The notes beneath the pieces are model-generated. The model was not told the origin of the DNA. It worked only from the letters and a program-made list of their open reading frames with translations, and did not search any database. Made by a program: the position numbers and the translations under genes. A stretch of DNA of 58,513 bases, from assembly GCA_016791105.1 (NCBI GenBank), contig JAEUNM010000126.1, forward strand, positions 1 to 58,513, read 5' to 3'. How positions within the stretch are numbered: position 1 is the stretch's first letter; each line of letters starts with the position of its first letter. This stretch comes from Rhodocyclaceae bacterium (GTDB lineage Bacteria; Pseudomonadota; Gammaproteobacteria; Burkholderiales; Rhodocyclaceae). This document shows, in pieces, positions 8,348 through 16,333 of the stretch.

Positions 8348-8917
8348 ATGAGCGAACTTGCAACGCGCACGGACAAGCTGCCGGTGCCCCAGGCCAGGGG
8401 CGCGGTGAGCGCCAGGGAGTCGCCCCTGCAGTACCTCACCTTTTCCCTGGGCGGGGAAATGTTCGGCGTGGGCATACTGAACGTTAAAGAAATTATCGAA
8501 TACGGCACGGTGACGGAAATTCCCATGATGCCGCGCTTTATCCGCGGGGTGATCAACCTGCGCGGCAGCGTGGTGCCGGTGGTGGATTTATCCTGCCGCT
8601 TCGGCAACGAGCTGACCCGCATAGGCCGGCGCAGTTGTATCGTGATCGTCGAATTACCGGAAAACGAGGACCAGCCGGTGATCGGGGTGGTGGTGGATTC
8701 AGTGTCTGAAGTGCTGGAAATACAGCCCTCCGACATCGAACCGCCGCCCAGTTTCGGCGCCCGTATCCGCGCCGATTTCATTCTGGGCATGGGCAAGGTA
8801 GGCGGCCGTTTCGTTATTCTGCTCAACGTCGGCAAGGTACTCGCGGCCGACGAAATAGCGCTGCTCGCCGGTATGGGCAACGGGCAACTTGCGGAGGCGA
8901 CGCACGCCGGTGCCTGA
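8348..8917 (+). CDS. cheW: Chemotaxis adaptor CheW
   Basis: Adaptor of 189 residues that couples receptors to CheA. The CheW fold covers about 26-175: QYLTFSLGGEMFGVGIL, then the receptor- and CheA-contact region RGVINLRGSVVPVVDL (66-81), and later VVDSVSEVLEI. The N-terminal extension of about 25 residues is polar and probably disordered. GAGGAGCGGCCGGC precedes the ATG. It starts 12 bases after the receptor stop and ends two bases before cheD, so all are co-transcribed. In many related operons cheR sits between cheW and cheD; here it does not. Confidence 0.95.
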   Translation: MSELATRTDKLPVPQARGAVSARESPLQYLTFSLGGEMFGVGILNVKEIIEYGTVTEIPMMPRFIRGVINLRGSVVPVVDLSCRFGNELTRIGRRSCIVIVELPENEDQPVIGVVVDSVSEVLEIQPSDIEPPPSFGARIRADFILGMGKVGGRFVILLNVGKVLAADEIALLAGMGNGQLAEATHAGA

Positions 8918-8919
8918 TC

Positions 8920-9531
8920 ATGTCAGTCCCCCCGCTCGCTGTCCTGAGCAGCCTTAGTCCGAAAGAAATGGAGCGCCACGCCCGCAACGTGGCGCCGGGC
9001 GACTGGGCGGTCGAGCATGCCCGGCCTATCGCAACCTTGCTCGGTTCCTGCGTGTCGGTGTGCCTGTTCGACCTGGAACTGCGCCTGGGCGGCATCAACC
9101 ACTTCATGCTGCCGGCGCTGTCGCGCTCGGCGTTCAGCGAAACGGACGCCCTCTTGGCGGGCGACTATTGCATGGAAGCCCTGCTGAACGGGCTGCTCAT
9201 GCGCGGAGCCAGAAAATCCCGCATCAAGGCCAAAGCCTTCGGCGGCGGCGCCATCCTGAAGCTGGGCCACGGTCAGAACGACATAGGCCGGCGCAATGCC
9301 GATTTCACGCGCGAATGGCTGGGCCGGGAAAACATTCCGCTCATGTCCGACGACATGCTCGGGCCCTGGTCCAGAAAGCTGGTTTTCACGCCCTGGAACG
9401 GCGAGGCCTGGTGCCGCCGCATGGCCAGCACCTTGCATACTTCCGTGGAAATCATGCGCGAGGAAAAAATTTACGCCGCATCGCTACAGAAAGACGGCGG
9501 CACGGGTGCCAAGGGCGTGGAACTATTTTAG
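8920..9531 (+). CDS. cheD: Chemoreceptor glutamine deamidase CheD
   Basis: Deamidates glutamines on chemoreceptors and in some bacteria assists CheY dephosphorylation through CheC. It has 203 residues. The catalytic cysteine C44 is in LLGSCVSVCLFD and the histidine H61 in GGINHFMLP, both intact. The second half has KAFGGGAILKLG and IGRRNADF, typical of the family. The C-terminus ends GVELF, the same last four residues as the short receptor-like protein of this operon. No cheC is present. A 278-base gap separates it from cheB. Confidence 0.93.
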   Translation: MSVPPLAVLSSLSPKEMERHARNVAPGDWAVEHARPIATLLGSCVSVCLFDLELRLGGINHFMLPALSRSAFSETDALLAGDYCMEALLNGLLMRGARKSRIKAKAFGGGAILKLGHGQNDIGRRNADFTREWLGRENIPLMSDDMLGPWSRKLVFTPWNGEAWCRRMASTLHTSVEIMREEKIYAASLQKDGGTGAKGVELF

Positions 9532-9809
9532 TTTCATGCGCACGCGGATTTAGTTCGGGAAAGCAATGCGGGATAAAGCGGAGGCCACGTTTCCAGTGGC
9601 GTCAATTCCAGGCCTAGCGGCCTGCGTACCGCCGCTGGCGGGACGGGCGTGTGGTCCACCTGCTGTTGCGGGCGGCTGCGCTTGCGGGCGAGACGCCCGC
9701 ACCCCCAGGAACGGCACCGCAACCCAAAGCCGGGCAGTTCATCGGGGTGCCCGGTCCGAATTCCATGCAGCTTTGCTCTGCCTCGACCGGCTTGCCACAG
9801 ACGCCCAAC
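9532..9809. other. 278-base gap in the che operon with REP-like palindrome
   Basis: The only long gap in an otherwise tight operon. The cheB frame is open through much of it (ATG at 9651), but the peptide MVHLLLRAAALAGETPAPP has no receiver-domain features and is not counted as coding. A GCGGGC-GAGAC-GCCCGC hairpin lies at 9684-9700. The surrounding GC-rich text looks like a dispersed extragenic repeat. This may mark the place where cheR was lost. Confidence 0.5.
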
Positions 9810-10886
9810 ATGGCTGAAAAAAGCATCGGCGTCATGATCGTGGACGACTCCGCCGTGGTGCGGCAGGTTGTTTCGCAGGCGCTGGAAAATGCAAGCGGCG
9901 TAGAGGTGATCGCCACCGCGTCCGATCCGCTATTCGCGCTCACCAAAATGCAGCAGCGCTGGCCGGATGTGATCGTGCTGGACATCGAAATGCCGCGCAT
10001 GGATGGCGTGTCCTTCCTGAAAAAAATCATGGCCGAGCGCCCCACCCCGGTGGTGATTTGCTCCTCGCTGGCGGAAACCGGCGCCAAAGCGACCATAGAG
10101 GCACTGGAAGCCGGTGCGGTATCCATCATCACCAAGCCGAAAATCGGTCTAAAAAGCTTTCTGGAGGACAGCGCCAACGACATCGTGCAGGCAGTGCGCA
10201 GCGCGGCGCGCGCCAACCTGCGCGCTCTGCGCGCAAGCGGCGTGGCGCGGCCGGCACCCAAGCTGTCCGCCGATGCCATATTGCCGGCCGGTAATGCGAT
10301 GGCCATCACCACCGACCTGGTGGTGGCCATAGGCACCTCGACCGGCGGCACCCAGGCCCTGGAATACCTGCTCACCCGCCTGCCGGCCAACGCGCCCGGC
10401 ATGGTGGTGGTGCAGCACATGCCGGAAAAATTCACCGGCATGTTCGCGCAGAGACTGGACAGCCTGTGCCAGGTGAAGGTGAGCGAAGCGAAAGACGGCG
10501 ACCGCGTGCTCCAGGGGCGCGTCCTGATCGCGCCGGGCGCCCGGCACATGCTGTTACAGCGCAGCGGCGCCCAGTACCGCGTGGAAGTGGTGGACGGTCC
10601 GCTCGTGAATCGGCACAAACCCTCGGTGGACGTGTTGTTCCGTTCCGTGGCAAGGTTTGCCGGCGCCAATGCCCTGGGCGTCATCATGACCGGCATGGGC
10701 GACGACGGCGCACGCGGCCTGAAAGAAATGCACGACGGCGGCGCCGCCACCGTGGCGCAGGACGAAGCCAGCAGCGTGGTATTCGGCATGCCCAAGGAAG
10801 CCATCAAACTGGGCGCTGCGGATCAGGTCCTGCCCTTATCCGGCATTCCGCAGGCCATCCTTAATTTCGCGCGAACGCGTCAATAA
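9810..10886 (+). CDS. cheB: Protein-glutamate methylesterase/deamidase CheB
   Basis: Removes methyl groups from receptor glutamates when its receiver domain is phosphorylated by CheA. It has 358 residues from ATG 9810 (MAEKSIGVMIVDDSAVVRQ). Receiver domain 1-125 with D12/D13 and phosphoacceptor D58; methylesterase domain about 168-350 with the triad S177 (IGTSTGG), H203 (VVQHMPEKF) and D299 (MTGMGDDGA). The upstream in-frame extension is rejected as noncoding. With no cheR in the window, the methyl groups it removes must be added by an enzyme encoded elsewhere, or the system adapts differently. Confidence 0.94.
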   Translation: MAEKSIGVMIVDDSAVVRQVVSQALENASGVEVIATASDPLFALTKMQQRWPDVIVLDIEMPRMDGVSFLKKIMAERPTPVVICSSLAETGAKATIEALEAGAVSIITKPKIGLKSFLEDSANDIVQAVRSAARANLRALRASGVARPAPKLSADAILPAGNAMAITTDLVVAIGTSTGGTQALEYLLTRLPANAPGMVVVQHMPEKFTGMFAQRLDSLCQVKVSEAKDGDRVLQGRVLIAPGARHMLLQRSGAQYRVEVVDGPLVNRHKPSVDVLFRSVARFAGANALGVIMTGMGDDGARGLKEMHDGGAATVAQDEASSVVFGMPKEAIKLGAADQVLPLSGIPQAILNFARTRQ

Positions 10887-10972
10887 GTGCCGGCAAACAT
10901 GCACCGGACCGGTACGGGCCGGCAAGGCCGCAAGCGACACCCCATCAGACCTTGCTGTGGGCATACCAGTGC

Positions 10973-11464
10973 TCAATCAGGCAGATCAAGCCCACGCTGT
11001 CCGTCTGCACGCAAGGCGGCGGCATCGAAACCATCGACCAGTTTGACCGCTCTTGTCGGCACGGTCCCCGCCGCTCTGAGGCGCTCACAGTACTTATAAA
11101 GCGTCGATCCGTCTTCCGTCAGGATGAACGGAATCGACTCGTGGCACGCCTGCGCAATCAATTTCACGTCGTCCCGCACTACATGTCGCAGGTCGCCTTC
11201 ATCGCGCGGCCCAAGCATTTTCCACAGGCGGCCAGCTTCCCTGCCATGCGGGATATTGAACGGAATGGGCCGAAAATTTTTTAGTGGCAGATCCGAGATC
11301 GGCATGCCGATCTCGAATTCTGCTGCAACTATCGCCGAAAAATACATCGGCATTTGTTCATCCAGCATCATGCGGTAATAGCGGGCGGCAACACCATGAT
11401 TGGGCCGGCCGCGATCAACGAGAGAAATCAGGAAGCTCGTATCCAGCAATACTTTCGTGCTCAT
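10973..11464 (-). CDS. PIN-domain protein (probable ribonuclease, toxin-like)
   Basis: Protein of 163 residues with a PIN fold, usually a metal-dependent ribonuclease. The four acidic positions are visible: D8 in VLLDTSFLI, E49 in VAAEFEIG, D99 in RDDVKLIA and D118 in ILTEDGST. The start MSTKVLLD at 11464 overlaps the stop of the upstream gene by ATGA, so the two are translated together. That arrangement resembles a toxin-antitoxin pair, but the upstream protein is far larger than a VapB-type antitoxin. The frame extends upstream of 11464 inside that gene, which is not used. It converges on cheB. Confidence 0.85.
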   Translation of the reverse strand: MSTKVLLDTSFLISLVDRGRPNHGVAARYYRMMLDEQMPMYFSAIVAAEFEIGMPISDLPLKNFRPIPFNIPHGREAGRLWKMLGPRDEGDLRHVVRDDVKLIAQACHESIPFILTEDGSTLYKYCERLRAAGTVPTRAVKLVDGFDAAALRADGQRGLDLPD

Positions 11465-12234
11465 TGTGCGCCGCCGCGCAGGTCTTCCAGCCATTCGGTG
11501 GCGTTGGCAAATCCGGACCACGCGGCCGTACCTCGACTTACCATCTGCTGGAACTCGTCCTCGTCGAAAACTGGCTGGTGCGCCTCGAACGCCAATAAGC
11601 GCGGGTTGCGTAACGCGCCGGAGAGCAAGTTTTCTTCTGCGGTGATATGCAGCAGGGCCGTACGATAGACACGGTTTTGCTGCTCCTGAAGGATTAAATC
11701 CTGTGCAGCCGCCACCACCAACATCTTGCCGTCTTCCAATTCGAGATGGACGTTGGCCTTGGTTCTACCGCCCCAATCCACAACCCGACCGTGCACGAAT
11801 TTTTCAACCTGAACCCACTCATCCTCGGCGCGCGCAAATGCAGTCGAGGCATCAACGGAAAAATCAATCCCGACCGAGGATTCGGAAACGCGATATTTAC
11901 GGTGTGGATTTTGCCGGGCCGCCGCTTGCCAGCGCTCCACCACCGCCGCGCGGCGGGGATCCATCAAACCAAGGGAGTCGGGCAAACGCAGGCTTTCCAG
12001 ATCGGCCCACAGCGATACGGCCATTGCCAACCCAGTTGCGACGAACGCCAAAGACCCCGGTTCTATCGACACCATTACCTGGGTCGGATCGACTTCGCGC
12101 GCTGAGCCGCGCAAAAACTCGAGGACATCCTTCTGAAACTCGCCCAGTAGGGTTAATGGAACCTGGCGCGGACCGATTTCGACATCGTTGATACGGTCGC
12201 TCACAGAAAACCGCAGTACGTTACCCGAGTTCAT
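11461..12234 (-). CDS. Unknown 257-residue protein coupled to PIN gene
   Basis: Not recognised. From ATG 12234 (MNSGNVLRFSVSDRIND) it has 257 residues, mixed charged and hydrophobic. There is a helical hydrophobic stretch PGSLAFVATGLAMAVSLWA near residues 63-81 and an acidic C-terminus (DEDEFQQMV, WLEDLRGGAQ). The phrase ITAEENLLSGALRNPRL is near the end. The frame runs further upstream (ATG 12339), but that extension is rich in Arg/Ser/Pro and looks noncoding. No Shine-Dalgarno sequence precedes 12234; TAGAAT at 12242-12247 could be a -10 box, making the message nearly leaderless. Its ATGA overlap with the PIN gene suggests a regulator or antitoxin of that nuclease. Confidence 0.7.
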   Translation of the reverse strand: MNSGNVLRFSVSDRINDVEIGPRQVPLTLLGEFQKDVLEFLRGSAREVDPTQVMVSIEPGSLAFVATGLAMAVSLWADLESLRLPDSLGLMDPRRAAVVERWQAAARQNPHRKYRVSESSVGIDFSVDASTAFARAEDEWVQVEKFVHGRVVDWGGRTKANVHLELEDGKMLVVAAAQDLILQEQQNRVYRTALLHITAEENLLSGALRNPRLLAFEAHQPVFDEDEFQQMVSRGTAAWSGFANATEWLEDLRGGAQ

Positions 12235-12537
12235 GATTGAAATTCTATGTCGAACGCTTTCTCGCGTCACCCAAAAAAGGGGCTTTCGCCCGGGCGACAG
12301 GCAACGGGGTGTAGAAGAAGACGAACAGACGCGATGCACGGCAAAGTTTTTGCATCGTGTCCGCCTGAGCAGATTGCAGCGTCACATATGCGCCCGGGAT
12401 CCTCACGGGTGCGGCGAATCCACCGCTTTGCGGACAAGACCCAGGCGTTTCGCCTCGGCACGGTCTGCTCGCCTGGGCGGCGTTCACGCGCCAAGCACGC
12501 CACATTTTCGCAACGCCCGCACCAGATGCGTAGCCCC
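12235..12537. other. Noncoding interval upstream of the PIN unit
   Basis: Lies downstream of the HD-domain gene and upstream of the unknown/PIN pair, all on the minus strand. No credible ORF. Read on the minus strand, it ends in TAGAAT a few bases before the 12234 ATG, a possible -10 element. I see no clear terminator for the HD gene. Confidence 0.4.
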
Positions 12538-13182
12538 TTATTCGGGCCCCGTCTCCTCGCGGATCATGCGCTCCACCAGGGCGATATTGGCGGCTTTCCC
12601 GGCATCGCGCAGGCGGCGTGCCACGGTGGTGAAATAACGGTGGTTCTGCAGGAATTTCAGTTGCGACTGCAGCCAGTCCGGCCAGGCAATGTTCCGGCCC
12701 AGCGTGGCTTGTTCCCGCCACAGCGCGATGCTGGTGGGGAGGAAATCGTCGCGGCCCAATACGTCGAGGTCGGCGTCGGCCATCAACTGCTCCAGTTCGT
12801 CGCGCGGCGTTTGTGGCATGCAGGTAGTCATGACCAAACCGGCCAGGCGGGCGATGCTGCCGGGGCAAAAGCCATACTCCGGCAACACCTGGCGCATGAT
12901 TTCGACGCTGGCCGCCTCGTGACCGGCGTGAGTATTTATGTATCCCAGATCGTGAAATGCAGCGGCCACTTCGAGCAGTCCGGTTTCGCCCTCCGAGACG
13001 CCGGCCAGTCGGGCCAGGCGCCGCGCAGCGGGCAAAACGTCATCCGCGGTATGCGCTGCGGTGTGGTAACTAAGTCCGGCCGGCAATTCGCGCGCGAGGC
13101 GTTCGAGCGCGTACGCAACGGCTCCGGCGTGGTCGGGCGGCTTGGCCGCGACGCTCGCATTGCTGGGCAGGGTGCTAGGCAT
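12538..13182 (-). CDS. HD-domain metal-dependent phosphohydrolase
   Basis: Protein of 214 residues of the HD superfamily. The metal-site pattern is visible: H44 in YHTAAHT, H77-D78 in AAAFHDLGY, H85 and H88 in NTHAGHEAA, and an acidic cluster MADADLDVLG (135-144). Such proteins hydrolyse phosphate esters of nucleotides, sometimes cyclic ones. GGAG precedes ATG 13182. It follows the CHASE2 cyclase by 27 bases on the same strand, so hydrolysis of the cyclase product is an attractive but unproven role. It is last in a probable operon starting at 19642 or 21556. Confidence 0.85.
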   Translation of the reverse strand: MPSTLPSNASVAAKPPDHAGAVAYALERLARELPAGLSYHTAAHTADDVLPAARRLARLAGVSEGETGLLEVAAAFHDLGYINTHAGHEAASVEIMRQVLPEYGFCPGSIARLAGLVMTTCMPQTPRDELEQLMADADLDVLGRDDFLPTSIALWREQATLGRNIAWPDWLQSQLKFLQNHRYFTTVARRLRDAGKAANIALVERMIREETGPE

Positions 13183-13209
13183 GGCCGACGCTCCGAAAAG
13201 TGCGATGCA

Positions 13210-15429
13210 TCATTTGCTGGTCAGTGCAATCACGCCCGGTTCGGCCGGCGGCAGGCTGCCTGCGACATGGTCGCGACAACGCGCCGCCATGAACTGGGCC
13301 GGGCCATCCGAGGGGAAACGGGTGCCGAGTGATTCAAACGCGCTTTGCGCGCGCTCGAATTTTCCGGCCGAATAAAGTGCCAGCGCTTCTTCGAAGCCGG
13401 CGGCGAGTTTGCGCTGTGCATCGGTGGCGGCCGACGCGAAGGCCATGATTTCGACGATGGGCAAAGCTTCCGTCTTGCCCACGAAACGAAAGTTACCCAG
13501 TTCGCGTAGCAGAAATTCGGTGCAGTTCTCCACCACGCCGCGCGTGGCAAGTATGCTCGTGCCCAGTTGTTTGTTGAGGCTTTCGATGCGCGAGGCGGTA
13601 TTCGCGCAATCGCCCACGATGCTATAGACAAAGTGGCCACCGCCGCCGGCGTGGCCTACATAAAAATCGCCATTGGCAAGTCCGATGCGCAAGCTGCCCT
13701 TGATACCGCGCGCGGTATTGAATACCTCTATCGCCTGGCTGGCTTCCAGCGCCGCCAGTACCGGTTTCAGGTGCACCGCGCTATCGTCGCGCTGGCCGGT
13801 CCAGGCACACATGATGGCATCCGCACGGAACTCCGTCACCGATACGCCGTGCCGCTTCAATGCCCCCGCAAGCGCCTCGAAATAGTCGTTCAATAGTTTC
13901 GCCAGCAAGGCCGGTTTCATGCGCTCGGCGATAGTCGAAAAGCCCGCCATGTCGGTGGCCAGGCAGGTACCGTAGGTGACGCGGTCCACCGTGGCTTCGT
14001 CCGGGGCGTCGCCGACCAGATTGTGATAGACGTCCTCCGGCACGTAATTACGGATTGCGTCGCTGATCGTGCGCACCTTGCGGCGCTGGTGCCAATACTG
14101 CCCCATCAGCCCGAGGAAGAGCGCGAGCGGAAACTGTACCAGGAGCGGCGTGGCGACCGGCCACCAATGCGCGCTGGCGTTGAATACCAGCGACGCCGCG
14201 GTGCCATACCCCAATGCCAGCGCGACCACCAGCGGCACGCCCCAAGCTGCCGGAGCAAGGTAGGCCAGAAAGCCCAGCACCAGGCCACAGGCGGCAATTA
14301 CCGCCATGGTGCCGCCGGGTCCGGGCGCAACCAGGGTTTCAATGCGCGCCAGGTTGGCAAAAGCGGTGGCGGCGATTTCCACGCCGCTCAGGTCGACGCC
14401 GTCCTCGCGCGTAAATACGGTGTAGAAGCGGTCGGGCTGGCCGGGATCGTATAAATCCGAATAACCCACGAACGCCACCTTGCCGTGCAGATCGAGCGCC
14501 GCATCCGGCAGGTTTGGACCGCCGCCCTTGATGAAGGCGTGGTAAGGCAAGGTGGTAATTGCACCGGGCGGGCCGTAATAATTGAGATGGCGCTGGTTGG
14601 TGCCGGAGTAAAACGCCGCCAGCGCTGCCAGTTGCGGCGTCGCCGCGCCCGCGGCGACGGTGTGCGCCAGCGCGGGAGCAGATTCGAACATGCGGCGCAT
14701 GCCCACCATGACGTCGCGCAGGCCTTCCGCATCGCCGGCATCCGCAAGCCGGGCCGGTAATGCGGCGGCACCCGGCAGGCCGGATAGTTTCAAGGCGGCG
14801 GCGAGGCCGGGGTAACTATCTTCGGCGTAAATCTGGAATGCCACGCAGGGCATGGTGGGTGCATCCTGAGCGCTGGATTTGAAGGTCCAGAACTGATCGA
14901 CCGCCGCTTCCAGCTTGGGCAGCGGGAAAGGCGCCAGACCGCGCGCACCGCCGGCGATGGCGGCGATGGGGGGTTCCATGGCTTCGATCCACACCATCCC
15001 CTGCTGACGGCCCTGAGCATCCTCGATGGGCTGCATGCGGCCATTCAAATGCTCGAACAACACCACCCGGCCGGAACGCGCGATGGCCTTGCCCAATTCG
15101 CGGTCATCCTCGTCGTTCCTCGCGCGGCGAAAATCCATGTCGAACACGATGGCTTTGGCACCGCGCGCAGTGAGCGCATCCACCAGACGCGCGTGCGTGC
15201 TGCGCGGCCAGTCGCGCGGCAAATCGGGTAGGCCCAAGCGGCCACCGGTGCGGCCATCTATGGCCACCACCACCACTTCGGGCGGCGCCGGTCGCGGACC
15301 GCGCAAATGAAACAGCGCGTTGAGCCCAACGCGCGTTTCAAAGGCGGTATAGGCCGGCGTTACCGCAAAGCCTACGCCCAGGCAGGCGACGCCGGCGCCG
15401 ACCAGGACTGCCCGTGCCCAGGGCGCCAT
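13210..15429 (-). CDS. CHASE2-domain adenylate/guanylate cyclase
   Basis: Membrane class III nucleotide cyclase of 739 residues. An N-terminal membrane segment (about 5-26) is followed by an extracytoplasmic CHASE2 sensor (about 30-345), three membrane segments (about 350-435) and a cytoplasmic cyclase domain (about 485-670). Metal-binding D493 (ATDMAGFS) and D537 (FRADAIM) are 44 residues apart as usual; SIVGDCANTASRIE carries the catalytic Asn and Arg. The glycine before the second Asp is replaced by Ala. Whether ATP or GTP is used cannot be told. A helical, TPR-like tail follows (about 675-739). It lies 48 bases after the exported Cys-rich gene. Confidence 0.93.
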   Translation of the reverse strand: MAPWARAVLVGAGVACLGVGFAVTPAYTAFETRVGLNALFHLRGPRPAPPEVVVVAIDGRTGGRLGLPDLPRDWPRSTHARLVDALTARGAKAIVFDMDFRRARNDEDDRELGKAIARSGRVVLFEHLNGRMQPIEDAQGRQQGMVWIEAMEPPIAAIAGGARGLAPFPLPKLEAAVDQFWTFKSSAQDAPTMPCVAFQIYAEDSYPGLAAALKLSGLPGAAALPARLADAGDAEGLRDVMVGMRRMFESAPALAHTVAAGAATPQLAALAAFYSGTNQRHLNYYGPPGAITTLPYHAFIKGGGPNLPDAALDLHGKVAFVGYSDLYDPGQPDRFYTVFTREDGVDLSGVEIAATAFANLARIETLVAPGPGGTMAVIAACGLVLGFLAYLAPAAWGVPLVVALALGYGTAASLVFNASAHWWPVATPLLVQFPLALFLGLMGQYWHQRRKVRTISDAIRNYVPEDVYHNLVGDAPDEATVDRVTYGTCLATDMAGFSTIAERMKPALLAKLLNDYFEALAGALKRHGVSVTEFRADAIMCAWTGQRDDSAVHLKPVLAALEASQAIEVFNTARGIKGSLRIGLANGDFYVGHAGGGGHFVYSIVGDCANTASRIESLNKQLGTSILATRGVVENCTEFLLRELGNFRFVGKTEALPIVEIMAFASAATDAQRKLAAGFEEALALYSAGKFERAQSAFESLGTRFPSDGPAQFMAARCRDHVAGSLPPAEPGVIALTSK

Positions 15430-15477
15430 TTTGCTAGCTGCCGAGCGCGGACTGGGCGCGCTCGGCGCAAACTGCGC

Positions 15478-16278
15478 TCAATAGTAGTAACACGTTCTCG
15501 TGCCGCCCAAACTCAGGCAATAGTACGGGTCTTTGTTGATTTCTATCGTAGTCTGGACTTCTTTCGGCGCACCATTGTGCGTGGGGCCGGGGCACGACCC
15601 CGCGGCACCTTCCGGCAGGCTGGGATCGCATTCCACCAGCGCTTCGTGATTGCATACGCAGCAGCGGTCGCCGGTTTTCATGCCGAAGAATGGCTGGTCA
15701 AGCTCGATACTGCAAATGAGTACCGGAGCCCCGCCGTTACACGCAATGCCCTGCTGATCCAAAGACATTTGGTCACTGCAGGATGGCGTGGTGGTGCGCA
15801 CCGGCACCGGCGCGCTATTGCCGAGGTTGTAGCAGAGGCTGAAACTCGAAATTGGCATCGTGGTATTGCTGGGCCCCGGGATGCTCAGGTGGGCGTCGGA
15901 AGTCACGCCCCCGGCTGGATAGATAACGACAGACACGGTCGAGCCGGATTTCAGCACCGCATAATCTATCGGCGTATTGGTGCTGGTCGGGCTGAAACTG
16001 AGCGATTTGCCGTCGGCGCTCAGGAAATAGCTCACCTGTTCCGGCAGGCTGTCGCTGTCGTTGGTCATGTCCGGTCCGCTCAGCGTCACATTGGAATTGG
16101 TGACCGGCGAATTCGCGCCCATGCTCAGCACGACTCTGTTTGCTGCATAGTCGCTGCAGGTTTTGTTGCCTTCGGCCGGAAAGATCGTAACCGACTTGTC
16201 CGATGCGATTGCAGCGAACGCGGCAACCATTCCGACTAAAAGAATTAACAGACGTAACGGATTAAAACGGTATGACAT
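15478..16278 (-). CDS. Exported cysteine-rich protein of unknown function
   Basis: Not recognised. It has 266 residues with a clear Sec signal peptide (RLLILLVGMVAAFAAIA, cleavage near residue 25). The mature part is rich in Ser/Thr/Pro/Gly with 12 cysteines, most in the C-terminal half, including GDRCCVCNHEALVEC, and it ends TCYYY. An even number of cysteines suggests disulfides, or a metal site at CCVC. A run of G residues precedes ATG 16278 as ribosome site. It sits between the FecR-TPR-barrel gene (55 bases) and the CHASE2 cyclase (48 bases), so it may be a periplasmic partner in that signalling unit. Confidence 0.8.
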   Translation of the reverse strand: MSYRFNPLRLLILLVGMVAAFAAIASDKSVTIFPAEGNKTCSDYAANRVVLSMGANSPVTNSNVTLSGPDMTNDSDSLPEQVSYFLSADGKSLSFSPTSTNTPIDYAVLKSGSTVSVVIYPAGGVTSDAHLSIPGPSNTTMPISSFSLCYNLGNSAPVPVRTTTPSCSDQMSLDQQGIACNGGAPVLICSIELDQPFFGMKTGDRCCVCNHEALVECDPSLPEGAAGSCPGPTHNGAPKEVQTTIEINKDPYYCLSLGGTRTCYYY

Positions 16279-16333
16279 GGAAAGCCCCCCACTAGAGCAT
16301 TGTTACGACGATGGCTGCAGCGACGGCAGCCGC

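Noticed and set aside
9651..9809. N-terminal extension of CheB by 53 residues
   Set aside because: The extension is low-complexity, lies over a palindrome, and the receiver domain begins at the 9810 ATG.
10973..12234. Standard VapBC toxin-antitoxin pair
   Set aside because: The upstream protein has 257 residues and no antitoxin DNA-binding motif; only the PIN part fits. Kept as an unusual pair instead.
12245..12868. 207-codon minus-strand frame overlapping the HD gene
   Set aside because: Arg/Pro-rich, out of frame with the HD protein and without domains.
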